Shown piece by piece: positions 24,331 to 32,964 of a stretch of 64,000 nt of DNA. The translations under genes were made by a program, and so were the position numbers. How positions within the stretch are numbered: position 1 is the first letter of the stretch; the number at the start of each line of letters is the position of its first letter. This DNA is from Gammaproteobacteria bacterium (lineage in GTDB: Bacteria > Pseudomonadota > Gammaproteobacteria > Pseudomonadales > Pseudohongiellaceae): contig JAQWQD010000041.1 of the NCBI GenBank assembly GCA_029244985.1, forward strand, positions 1 through 64,000, read 5' to 3'. Below the pieces are notes generated by a model that saw only the letters and a list, made by a program, of their open reading frames with translations, had not been told where the DNA came from and made no database searches.

Positions 24331-25881
24331 ATGACGGGTAAATTTAGGTGCATTCGCTGGATACTGGGAGATCAGCTAAATGAAAAGCATAGCTGGTTTA
24401 GACAAGTTGACGACGATGTCCTTTATGTAATCGCCGAGTTGCATCAAGAAACAAGCTATACCCGACATCACGTGCAAAAGTTGTGTGCGTTTTTTGCTGG
24501 TATGGAGGCATTTGCAAAACGCTTAAGAGGCCTTGGTCACAATGTTTTGCACCTTGATCTTGATGCAACGGCAAACCAAGCTTCGCTTCAAGAGCTAATT
24601 GATGCTCTCCGACAACAGTATTGTATTCAGGAGTTTTCCTATCAACGACCTGATGAATTCCGACTTCTTACTCAATTTAGAAACCTCAAACTCACTAAAG
24701 TCAGCATAAGTGAATTTGACAGCGAACATTTTTTGCTTCCGTTTGATGAAATCTCGATAAGTTTTCCAAAAAATAAGTCTGTCCGCATGGAAACTTTCTA
24801 CCGAAAGCTTCGCAGGCGTTATTCAATCTTGATGGATGAAGAAAAACCTTTGGGCGGTCAGTGGAACTTTGACAAAGAAAACCGTAATAAACTGAAACAA
24901 ACAGACCTAAACGCAATCCCTGAGCCATTACTTTTCAACACACCGGTAACAAATATTCTGCAGCGGTTAGAAAGACATAAAGTTGAATTTATTGGAACAG
25001 TAGAAAAGACCTTGCCGTGGCCTGTTACCCGCGAAGATGCACTAAAACTGCTACGCTATTTTTGCCGACATTGTCTGGCCCGATTTGGACATTTTCAAGA
25101 TGCGCTAACCGCTCATAGTCAATATGGGTGGAGCCTATACCATTCTCGCTTGTCGTTTGCGTTAAATACTAAGCTGCTTGGACCTTTAGAGGTTATGGAG
25201 CAAGCACTAGGCAGTTTTAGCGAAAATGATGAGATCAACATAGCTCAAATAGAGGGTTTCGTCCGACAGATTTTAGGTTGGAGAGAGTTCATTCGTGGCA
25301 TGTACTGGGCAAATATGCCTGATTACGCTACTAAGAATCATTTTCATGCCAAAAATAAATTACCTGACTATTTTTGGAATGGGAAAACTCAGATGCGCTG
25401 CCTGCAGCAAGCGATTGATCAGTCGTTACAGCACTCATACGCACATCACATCCAGCGACTCATGGTGACTGGGAATTTTTGTTTGCTCACGGGGATTGAT
25501 CCAGACGAAGTAGACCAATGGTATCTGGGTATATACTTGGATGCCATTCAATGGGTTGAAATACCAAACACACGCGGAATGGCATTGTTTGCAGATGGCG
25601 GGCTGGTCGGCACCAAACCTTATGCAGCAGGTGGGAATTACATCAATAAAATGAGTGACTACTGCAACGATTGCCACTATCAAGTTAAAGAAAAGGTAGG
25701 ATCAAACGCTTGTCCTATGAATAGTTTGTACTGGAACTTTATGCACAAGCATCGGAAAGAGTTAGAATTTAATCATCGTCTTCGTATGCTCTACACTACC
25801 TGGGACAATATGGGCACTGAACTACAAAAGCAAATTATCCACCAAGCAGAAAAATATTTATCTGAGCTAGATTCACTCTAA
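24331..25881 (+). CDS. FeS-containing (6-4) photolyase/cryptochrome (FeS-BCP, PhrB type)
   Basis: 516 residues from the ATG at 24331; a TTG two codons earlier is possible. The N-terminus CIRWILGDQLNEKHSWF and the segment RMETFYRKLRRRYSILMDEEKPLGGQWNFDKENR are typical of the DUF523-free FeS bacterial cryptochrome/photolyase group. The C-terminal cysteines read C-N-D-C then twelve residues then C-P-M-N. Together with an earlier Cys (TGNFCLLTG) this gives the same C-x2-C-x12-C spacing as Agrobacterium PhrB (C438, C441, C454). It binds FAD and a 4Fe-4S cluster and repairs (6-4) photoproducts or senses light. Separate from the CPD photolyase at 59185. Confidence 0.9.
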   Translation: MTGKFRCIRWILGDQLNEKHSWFRQVDDDVLYVIAELHQETSYTRHHVQKLCAFFAGMEAFAKRLRGLGHNVLHLDLDATANQASLQELIDALRQQYCIQEFSYQRPDEFRLLTQFRNLKLTKVSISEFDSEHFLLPFDEISISFPKNKSVRMETFYRKLRRRYSILMDEEKPLGGQWNFDKENRNKLKQTDLNAIPEPLLFNTPVTNILQRLERHKVEFIGTVEKTLPWPVTREDALKLLRYFCRHCLARFGHFQDALTAHSQYGWSLYHSRLSFALNTKLLGPLEVMEQALGSFSENDEINIAQIEGFVRQILGWREFIRGMYWANMPDYATKNHFHAKNKLPDYFWNGKTQMRCLQQAIDQSLQHSYAHHIQRLMVTGNFCLLTGIDPDEVDQWYLGIYLDAIQWVEIPNTRGMALFADGGLVGTKPYAAGGNYINKMSDYCNDCHYQVKEKVGSNACPMNSLYWNFMHKHRKELEFNHRLRMLYTTWDNMGTELQKQIIHQAEKYLSELDSL

Positions 25882-26031
25882 AACGCGAAGAAAGAAAAGA
25901 GTAAACGTCTACTAGCTTTTAATTTGAGTAGAACCTAGACGCAAAGTCCATCTGTATTTGTAGCTCTTCTGTTCCATCTCCTAGAACTACTGTATTGTTA
26001 CTCTGATTCCCTTCCCAAATATGATGTCCAA

Positions 26032-27588
26032 ATGAACTGGAAAGCAGAAACTGATGAAATTGCCCAACGTCGGCAGCTAGCACTTGAGCAAGGTGGAACG
26101 GATGCTATTGCTAAGCACCATGGCAAGGGAAAACTAACTATTCGGGAACGGGTCGATAAACTGTTGGACTCTGGCAGTTTTGAAGAGATAGGCCCAACTG
26201 CGGGTGCAGCGAATTATGACGAGAACGGAGAACTTGATAGCTTTGATCCGGCCAACTTTGTTCTCGGTTTCGGTCAAGTTGAAGGGCGAAGAATCATAGT
26301 TGGAGGTGAGGACTTTACCATGCGGGGTGGTTCACCTTCGCCTGCGGGCCTGCGCAAAAGCATCTATGCCGAAGAGTTAGCCGTTCAATATAAGCTGCCA
26401 CTAGTGCGCCTGCATGAAGGGTCGGGTGGAAGTGTAGGCGGAACTAGCGGTAAGGGTGGTGCGAGTCTGCCGGGCCCAGTGAATGCACCTGCTCGCTTTC
26501 GCTCGGTTGCCGAAGCCATGGCAACAGTCCCTGTAGCAACCGCTGCACTCGGCGCAGTGGCGGGCCTCCCGGCCGGCCGGCTTGTTGCCTCACATTTCTC
26601 TGTTATGTCAAAAGCGACCGCACAGATATTGACTGCTGGTCCCGCAGTAGTGGCACGTGCAATGGGGGAACAGAAAACCAAGGATGAACTTGGTGGCTGG
26701 AAGGTGCACACCAAGAATGGCACAGTAGACAATGGCGCGGCAGATGAAACCGAGTGTTTAACTCAAATCCAACGCTTTCTTTCTTTTATGCCTCCCAATA
26801 TCGAGCAACTAGCACCAGTGATTGATTGTGATGACCCAGTTGATCGCACCGACGAAGCATTGCTCGACATTATCCCGCGCGACCGAAGGCAGGCCTTTGA
26901 TATGCGACGCATTATTCGTTCCGTATTTGATCAAGAGAGCTTCTTTGAAATGGGTGCTGGTTATGGCCGCTCCCAAATTACCGGGCTTGCTCGGTTAAAT
27001 GGGCAGCCGGTGGGAGTCTGGGCAAACAATTGTAAATTTCTGGCCGGCTCGATGACCGCCGACGGAGCGCATAAGGCGCGCCGCTTCATGGAACTTTGTG
27101 AAACTTTCAGCCTACCCATCGCCAGTTTGGTGGATGAGCCCGGCTTCATGATTGGCAGCCAGGCGGAACGTGAGGCGACCATTCGACACGGGACATCTGC
27201 GGTTCTCACCGCGGCGATGACAACTGTGCCCTGGGCTTCAATAATGATCCGGCGCTCTTTTGGTGTTGCACAAGCTGCACATTATGGACCAAACGGATAC
27301 GTACTTGCCTGGCCTTCAGCGGAAAGCGGCCCATTGCCAGTAGAAGGAGGAGTTGCGGTCGCGTTCCAGAGAGAAATCGCAGCAGCACCTGACCCAGAAG
27401 CTCGTCGCCGAGAATTGGAAGAAGAGTTATCGGCACGGCAGTCGCCCTTTCCACGAGCCGAGGCTCTTGGAGTTCATGATTTAATTGATCCCCGTGAGAC
27501 AAGAACAGAGCTTTGCCGTTGGGTAGATCGTATTCAGCCACTTCTTCCGGCATTACTTGGGCCGGCACGGTTTTCTATTCGGCCATAG
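26032..27588 (+). CDS. acyl-CoA carboxylase carboxyltransferase subunit
   Basis: 518 residues. Tandem crotonase-like carboxyltransferase halves: GKLTIRERVDKLLDSGSFEEIG at the start, GSGGSVGGTSGKGG and SVMSKATAQILTAGPAVV in the N half, and VDEPGFMIGSQAEREATIRHG and WPSAESGPLPVEGG in the C half. It transfers CO2 from carboxybiotin to an acyl-CoA such as propionyl- or methylcrotonyl-CoA, but the acyl preference is uncertain. It is followed after 22 bp by a stand-alone biotin carrier. No biotin carboxylase is present nearby. Confidence 0.85.
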   Translation: MNWKAETDEIAQRRQLALEQGGTDAIAKHHGKGKLTIRERVDKLLDSGSFEEIGPTAGAANYDENGELDSFDPANFVLGFGQVEGRRIIVGGEDFTMRGGSPSPAGLRKSIYAEELAVQYKLPLVRLHEGSGGSVGGTSGKGGASLPGPVNAPARFRSVAEAMATVPVATAALGAVAGLPAGRLVASHFSVMSKATAQILTAGPAVVARAMGEQKTKDELGGWKVHTKNGTVDNGAADETECLTQIQRFLSFMPPNIEQLAPVIDCDDPVDRTDEALLDIIPRDRRQAFDMRRIIRSVFDQESFFEMGAGYGRSQITGLARLNGQPVGVWANNCKFLAGSMTADGAHKARRFMELCETFSLPIASLVDEPGFMIGSQAEREATIRHGTSAVLTAAMTTVPWASIMIRRSFGVAQAAHYGPNGYVLAWPSAESGPLPVEGGVAVAFQREIAAAPDPEARRRELEEELSARQSPFPRAEALGVHDLIDPRETRTELCRWVDRIQPLLPALLGPARFSIRP

Positions 27589-27610
27589 CAACAAGAAAGG
27601 ATACTGAGGC

Positions 27611-27826
27611 ATGATAAAGATAGAATTGGAAACCGGCGGATCAGTTTGGAAGGTGCTTACAAAACCTGGTCAGCGAGTAGAAGCCGGCGAGATATTATTC
27701 ATACTTGAAGTAATGAAAATGGAAGTGCCCTACGAAGCCCCCATTTCCGGAGAAGTGCTAGCAGTTCATTTCTCTGAGGGTGATGCGGTGGAAGAGGACC
27801 AACTTGCTGTAGAGATTGCAGAGTAA
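27611..27826 (+). CDS. stand-alone biotin carboxyl carrier domain protein
   Basis: 71 residues, a single biotinyl/lipoyl domain with E33-V-M-K36-M, where K36 is the biotinylated lysine. Proper flanking glycines and hydrophobics of the barrel are present (SGEVLAVHFSEGDAVEEDQLAVEI). GAGG precedes the ATG. Directly downstream of the carboxyltransferase, so it is that enzyme's carrier. Very small compared with BCCPs that carry an extra N-terminal region. The biotin carboxylase must be encoded elsewhere. Confidence 0.9.
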   Translation: MIKIELETGGSVWKVLTKPGQRVEAGEILFILEVMKMEVPYEAPISGEVLAVHFSEGDAVEEDQLAVEIAE

Positions 27827-27878
27827 AGCAGTACGCAAACTTTTAATGATCAACTAATAGCGTCAGGTCTACCTTTCA

Positions 27879-29453
27879 ATGTGTTTATTCCGTAAAAAAA
27901 TCTCGCTAAGCACCAAGCTGATACTTGAGATGAGTCTCATATTTTTACTTCTAGGCTGTGCGACAGAAGATGACTCCTCAATTCAACTAGTCGAAGCCAG
28001 CATTAACGATCTTCAGTTAGCCCTGCTAAATGGCGATGTCAGTTGTCGGGAAATTGTTGAAGGCTACATAGCTCGAATTGAAGCCTATGATCAAAGCAGA
28101 GGCATAAATGCCATTACCGAAATCAACCCTAATGCGCTTGTCAGGGCTGACACCATCGACCAAGCACTTGCTACGAATGAACCAATGCCTGAGTTGTTCT
28201 GTGCTCCCTTGCTAATTAAGGACAACTTTGACACGGCGGATATGGTCACTACCGGCGGATCTGTCGCCCTTAAAGACAGCATCCCACCCGATGATGCCTT
28301 TATGGTTCGCAAGCTACGTGAAGCCGGAGCAATAGTGCTAGCAAAAACTAATATGGCTGAATGGGCTTTCAGCCCCGCTCAATCAATCTCATCCTCTTAT
28401 GGCCGAACAACAAATGCCTATGATGTTAATTACGTGCCGGCGGGCTCATCTGGAGGAACCGCTTCAGGAGTCGCAGCAAGCTTTGGTGTAGCTGGGATGG
28501 GCAGCGATACGGGGAATTCCATTCGCGGCCCTTCATCTCACCTCGCTCTGTTTGGGATTCGCTCCACGCTGGGATTGACTAGTCGCGATGGTGTCATACC
28601 CTTGGTATTCGATCGAGATATAGCCGGCCCCATGACGCGTAATGTTGAAGATGGCGCTCGACTTTTCAATGTTATAGCAGGCTACGACCCCGCAGATCCG
28701 TTGTCTGTGCCTGGAAAGCGGGAAACTGATTATCTTCAGTTCTTAAACGAGGAGGGTTTGAAAGGAAAGCGATTGGGCGTGTTCCGCTCCTTGGTTAATC
28801 ACGATGATGCCGATGCTGAAATCTTAGACATATTTCAAAATGCTATGTCAGACCTAGAAGCAGCAGGCGCACAAATCATTGATCCCTTCGTTATTGAAGA
28901 CTTTGAGGAGTTAAATCAGGCAATACCGTTCTGCCCTAGATTTCGCTATGACATTGCACAATATTTCGAGACTTTGGTCAATCCGCCATTCATCGATGTA
29001 AGAGAAGCGCTTGAACAAAATAAAATCGCCGATGAAACTCGGGGGGCGTTCGAATTTCACACCGGTTCACCGCTGGATGTTGCGCCCGATGAATGGGAAG
29101 AAGCCTGCCCAACCTGGCCAAATGATTCGAAACGCAACCAGCTACTCGCAAATACCTTAACTTCGATGGATGCAGCGAATGTAGACGCGATTATTTACCC
29201 AACCTGGTCTAATCCGCCTGCTTCTATAAGCCGCGGAGAAGAAGATTACAGAGGAGATAATAATCAACAACTTGTACCGGATGCTGGCTTGCCTGCAGCA
29301 ACCATTCCAATGGGATTTTGGCAAGACCACTTACCAGTAGGGTTACAATTTGCCGGCCGGCCCTATAGCGAAGGAACCCTTATCGAGCTAGCCTATAGTT
29401 ACGAACAATTCACAAAGCATCGTCGACCACCAGAGGGTTATGAAGAGCTTTAG
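27879..29453 (+). CDS. amidase-signature lipoprotein
   Basis: 524 residues with a lipoprotein signal (IFLLLGC-ATEDD), so it is exported and lipid-anchored. Amidase signature: Lys in GAIVLAKTNMAEWAF, PAGSSGGTASGVAA, and the Ser nucleophile in GSDTGNSIRGPSSHLALFG. The family usually has DTGGS; here the second Gly is Asn, a mild change. The C-terminal part NPPASISRGE ... DAGLPAATIPMGF matches amidases of the GatA-like hydrolase group. It hydrolyses an amide in the periplasm or at the outer membrane. The substrate is unknown. Spacing of 52 bp from the biotin gene leaves operon membership open. Confidence 0.85.
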   Translation: MCLFRKKISLSTKLILEMSLIFLLLGCATEDDSSIQLVEASINDLQLALLNGDVSCREIVEGYIARIEAYDQSRGINAITEINPNALVRADTIDQALATNEPMPELFCAPLLIKDNFDTADMVTTGGSVALKDSIPPDDAFMVRKLREAGAIVLAKTNMAEWAFSPAQSISSSYGRTTNAYDVNYVPAGSSGGTASGVAASFGVAGMGSDTGNSIRGPSSHLALFGIRSTLGLTSRDGVIPLVFDRDIAGPMTRNVEDGARLFNVIAGYDPADPLSVPGKRETDYLQFLNEEGLKGKRLGVFRSLVNHDDADAEILDIFQNAMSDLEAAGAQIIDPFVIEDFEELNQAIPFCPRFRYDIAQYFETLVNPPFIDVREALEQNKIADETRGAFEFHTGSPLDVAPDEWEEACPTWPNDSKRNQLLANTLTSMDAANVDAIIYPTWSNPPASISRGEEDYRGDNNQQLVPDAGLPAATIPMGFWQDHLPVGLQFAGRPYSEGTLIELAYSYEQFTKHRRPPEGYEEL

Positions 29454-29485
29454 GAGATAGTTTTTCCCGTGTTACTAATGCTTTT

Positions 29486-30265
29486 TTAGAGCGCTATTTT
29501 TCTATCCAGTTCTTTCCAATGGCGATTGCCAGTACCAGGCGTTCGAGTTAACTTAATCCAGAGTTCTCCAACACTGATGTTGATGAGCATGCCAAGCACC
29601 ATGCATGAGGCGAACATGACCTCCGCGCCTAATCCTGTTAGAGGAATAAGAACAAGCATCAGCACTCTCTGGGTAGCCACACCTAACATTAGTGCGAAGC
29701 TTCGAATCATCCATTCCCGATGGGCACCAATGTTTCGAGCTCGAATGCAACTGTACGCCTTGTACAAACAAAATAATGTGTAAGGCCCAATTATCGCATT
29801 GATCGTAGCTTGAAGGAGTCCAAAACCTTGATGCCCGGTGAATGGCCAAACCACTCCAATGAACGCTCCAGTAAAGGCTGTGACGGCACCACAAAGCAAC
29901 CATACTCTTCCGTTCCAGCGGTGAAACTTAATCCAACGATTTCGAATCCAAGGAATAAACTGAAATGGGCCAAAGACAAGGATGACAAAACCCAATATAA
30001 GATGGCTCTACACCACTAAAAAGTGTTGGACATACCTAATATCAAAAGCGTTAAAGATTTCTTCAGGATTTTTGATCTCTTGCGAAAAAGCATCAACCAT
30101 AAAACCAACACGCGAAAACAAAGAACTCAGGCCCGCAAAAATTAGAAGTAAAATGAACAACCATCCAATCGCTTCAAATAGCTTACGCGCTTTTCGACGC
30201 CCTACTGTGGAAAAAACATCACTACCGTCGTTTGTCGGCATTGTAGTTGTTGCAAAATCTACCAT
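29486..30265 (-). pseudogene. DUF2306 membrane protein interrupted by an in-frame amber codon
   Basis: The upstream part (30265 to 30011, 85 residues: MVDFATTTMPTNDG..., a membrane helix, then ...DIRYVQHFLVV) stops at TAG 30008-30010. The next codons in the same frame continue SHLILGFVILVFGPFQFIPW... to the end at 29486 without another stop. Joined, the product is a normal DUF2306 protein with its conserved YVQH...GPFQFIP...RNRW-x-K-F-H-R-W-N-G-R block and several membrane segments. The break is a single codon between Val and Ser. The explanation is a nonsense mutation, a base-call error or amber readthrough. A TTG or GTG restart just after the stop could give a truncated product. Confidence 0.75.
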
Positions 30266-30303
30266 ATCAATTTCGACTCGAAGTCAGCTAAAAAAATATA
30301 GGT

Positions 30304-31161
30304 TTACGAAAATTCACGCTCTTCCCACCAAGGAAAAAACTCCGGCATATCCTCGCTTACTTTAAGCGGGAATTTGGCTGGTCGTTTTTCGAGGAAAGAC
30401 TCAACGCCCTCTTTTACGTCAGCTGATTTGCCACAATAATAAATCCCACGGGAGTCAACTTTGTGTGCTTCCATAGGATGGTCCGATCCCAACATTTTCC
30501 ACATCATTTGACGAATCAAGGTCACTGACACTGCAGATGTATTATCGGCTATTTCTCGGGCTATGACTTGTGCTGCTGCCAGCAAATCGTCTGGCTCATG
30601 AACACTTCGCACCAATCCGCCTGCCAGGGCTTCATCAGCAGGAAATACTCGACCGCTATAGCACCATTCCAATGCCTGGCTGATGCCAACGACTCGTGGT
30701 AAAAAATAACTGGAGCAGGCTTCTGGCACTATGCCACGACGGGAAAACACAAAACCAATCTTGGCCTGAGCAGAGCAAAGCCTGATGTCCATAGGCAATA
30801 GCATAGTGGCGCCAATACCAACAGCTGCTCCATTGATAGCGGCAATAATCGGTTTTTTGCATTCGAAAATACGCAGTGTAAGACGACCACCACCATCACG
30901 TTGCAAACCGCCCTCTCGATCATCACGCGCGTCAGCGTTAAAGGTATCACCACCGACTGACAAATCAGCACCAGCACAAAAACCTCGACCAGTACCTGTG
31001 ACGATAATCGCACGCACATTATCGTCAGCATCGGCTTTGTCTAAAGCATCAATGATTTCGGCCAACATCTCACGATTAAAAGCATTGAGTATTTCAGGTC
31101 GATTTAACGTTATTGTGAGAACGTTATCTTCAAGGTCGTACAGGATTGTTGAGTAATCCAT
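30304..31161 (-). CDS. enoyl-CoA hydratase/isomerase family protein
   Basis: 285 residues, normal crotonase length. Motifs: TLNRPEILNAFNREML, the oxyanion block GRGFCAGADLSVGG, AAINGAAVGIGATMLLPMDIRL and VVGISQALEWCYSGRVFPADEAL. One glutamate of the catalytic pair is in RGIVPEACSS. It adds water to, or isomerises, an enoyl-CoA in fatty-acid or aromatic breakdown. GGAGC precedes the ATG. It lies just upstream (same strand, 38 bp) of the broken DUF2306 gene. The neighbouring carboxyltransferase at 26032 may share the same catabolic context. Confidence 0.88.
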   Translation of the reverse strand: MDYSTILYDLEDNVLTITLNRPEILNAFNREMLAEIIDALDKADADDNVRAIIVTGTGRGFCAGADLSVGGDTFNADARDDREGGLQRDGGGRLTLRIFECKKPIIAAINGAAVGIGATMLLPMDIRLCSAQAKIGFVFSRRGIVPEACSSYFLPRVVGISQALEWCYSGRVFPADEALAGGLVRSVHEPDDLLAAAQVIAREIADNTSAVSVTLIRQMMWKMLGSDHPMEAHKVDSRGIYYCGKSADVKEGVESFLEKRPAKFPLKVSEDMPEFFPWWEEREFS

Positions 31162-31278
31162 AAAAGCTCCAATGTATTTAGCTTAAAGAGTATTTCAAAA
31201 CTTAATGGTGCACCATAGCATTGTCTGGTGCCAAGCATCGCTTATACTAAAAGCACTTTTAATTACAGGTTAGTTACT

Positions 31279-31764
31279 ATGTCTCGATTCTCTGAACATT
31301 CTAGCAGTGCTGCCAATCTCCTGACAAAGCACAATCACTCCATTTCAGTTGCAGAATCTTCTACTGGCGGCTTGATTGCAGCAAGCTTGCTGTCAGTACC
31401 TGGCGCTTCGCGTTATTTTATAGGCGGCATAATAATTTATACCGCCAGTTCACGTCGAGCATTCCTCGACTTAGATATAAATCGTGTAAAAAAGCTCAAA
31501 CCTCTAACTGAGGAAATGGCTTTTGAGTTCGCAAAAGCTGCTCGCTCTAAACTAAATACCACTTGGGGAATTGCCGAGCTGGGAGTAGCAGGGCCAGGTA
31601 GCACACCCTATATTGACACTACTGGTATTAGCGTGATTGCTTTATCAGGCCCAATCGATGCCTCAGTGACAATTAAAACGGAATTGAATGATCGCGAAAA
31701 AAATATGGAACTATTTACTGTTGCCGCCTTACAACTACTTGCTCAAACACTTACCAAGATTTAA
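31279..31764 (+). CDS. divergent CinA C-terminal (PncC-like) protein
   Basis: 161 residues from the ATG at 31279; a GTG start 17 codons earlier lacks support. CinA C-terminal layout: VAESSTGGLIAASLL, VPGASRYFIGGIIIYT, EEMAFEFAKAARSK and GVAGPG. In E. coli PncC these read AESCTGG, TYSNEAK and ISGIAGPDGG; here Cys is Ser, the Lys after Tyr is Arg, and the GIAGP motif is ELGVAGP. It may still be a nicotinamide-nucleotide amidase (NMN to nicotinate mononucleotide and ammonia) but could have lost activity. The competence-related N-terminal domain is absent, as in PncC. Confidence 0.7.
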   Translation: MSRFSEHSSSAANLLTKHNHSISVAESSTGGLIAASLLSVPGASRYFIGGIIIYTASSRRAFLDLDINRVKKLKPLTEEMAFEFAKAARSKLNTTWGIAELGVAGPGSTPYIDTTGISVIALSGPIDASVTIKTELNDREKNMELFTVAALQLLAQTLTKI

Positions 31765-31960
31765 ATAAATTGACACTTGGACGAAGAGAATACTGATAAC
31801 TGACTGTATACTTTTAATGAAATAATTTTAATCTATTTAATTATAGATACATTCTAGATTACTCTTCAATAAGCTTGATTTTTTATTGTAACTCTTAGTT
31901 TCGATTAGAGCTCAATCGAACATTAAATGCGTAACGGTAAGTATAATTTTCTATGCCGAA

Positions 31961-32803
31961 TCAATCGAATTCAGAAATCGTCGTTCGATAAAGCAATCGA
32001 TCATAACCTTCATACCCGCCTGTTGCTTTGTGAAGCACGCTGCGATTATCCCAAACTACTAACATGTTTGGCTTCCAGACATGGCGGTAAATAAACTGTG
32101 GAGATCCTTGATAGCTATATAGTTCTCTCAAGAGTTCTTTACTCTCTTGCTTTTCAAGTTCTTCGAAACCTTCGATATAGCCTGCCGTGGAATAAATCGC
32201 CGCTCTACCCGTTTCGGTATGAGGCCGAATCAATGGATGATTATGGGTGCGTCTTGCTTCGTCTGAAGTGACGATATCCATACTACGGCCAACATTTTGT
32301 TTTTTTCGCTCACTGTACAAGCCAGTGGAAGAGTAACCTGAAGCTGCCGAATGAATTGCCGTCAAATTCTCAATCCGATGCTTAAGCCCCGCTGGCAATT
32401 CATCATAAGCTTTGTGTTGATTGGCAAACAAGGTATCTCCGCCTTTAGGTGGAATTTTGATGCCGTAAAGGCAAGTACCAATTGGCGGCTTGGGTTGAAA
32501 GCTCCAATCTGTATGCCAGTTCTCTGCAAACATTGACGTTTTTTCGTCTGCATCGCGCCTTATGGCAGCAATGTTGTTATGTTCTTTTATGGGGTTAAAA
32601 AAGGGATCTTCGCCAAAGTTCCCAAGGTAGAGCGTGAATCGAGCGAGGTCATCAACATCGAGATCTTGGTCAGGAAAAACAAGCACATGGTACTGAAGCC
32701 AAGCCTGGCGGATATCGGCAATGAGCCCCGCAGCAAGTTCGTGGCGCAAATCAAGATCTGTGACTCTGGCCCCGCATGGGGCTTCGATTGGTGTTACGTG
32801 CAT
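31961..32803 (-). CDS. TauD/TfdA-family Fe(II)/2-oxoglutarate dioxygenase
   Basis: 280 residues. The iron ligands H97-x-D99 (ENWHTDWSF) and H258 (WDNRSVLHKA) and a 2-oxoglutarate-binding Arg (R273 in YRTTI) are all in place. N-terminal GARVTDLDLR and PPKGGDTLFANQHKAYDEL are family hallmarks. It oxidatively cleaves or hydroxylates a small acidic substrate such as a sulfonate, phenoxyacid or similar; the substrate is unknown. No transporter is adjacent. ATG chosen because no upstream in-frame start is better. Confidence 0.88.
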   Translation of the reverse strand: MHVTPIEAPCGARVTDLDLRHELAAGLIADIRQAWLQYHVLVFPDQDLDVDDLARFTLYLGNFGEDPFFNPIKEHNNIAAIRRDADEKTSMFAENWHTDWSFQPKPPIGTCLYGIKIPPKGGDTLFANQHKAYDELPAGLKHRIENLTAIHSAASGYSSTGLYSERKKQNVGRSMDIVTSDEARRTHNHPLIRPHTETGRAAIYSTAGYIEGFEELEKQESKELLRELYSYQGSPQFIYRHVWKPNMLVVWDNRSVLHKATGGYEGYDRLLYRTTISEFD

Positions 32804-32964
32804 TTATGCAGACCTGCTCAAGTTATAGTCTGTAATTATATTGGCTTGTTCTGCATAAATCTCACAATAAGCCAGACCATCCTCTTGCTCCTATGCTGCT
32901 GCAAGGATGCAATGCATATTCCACGATTAGGGATCCAACTAATTAATTTTGCTTATTAGTACTC

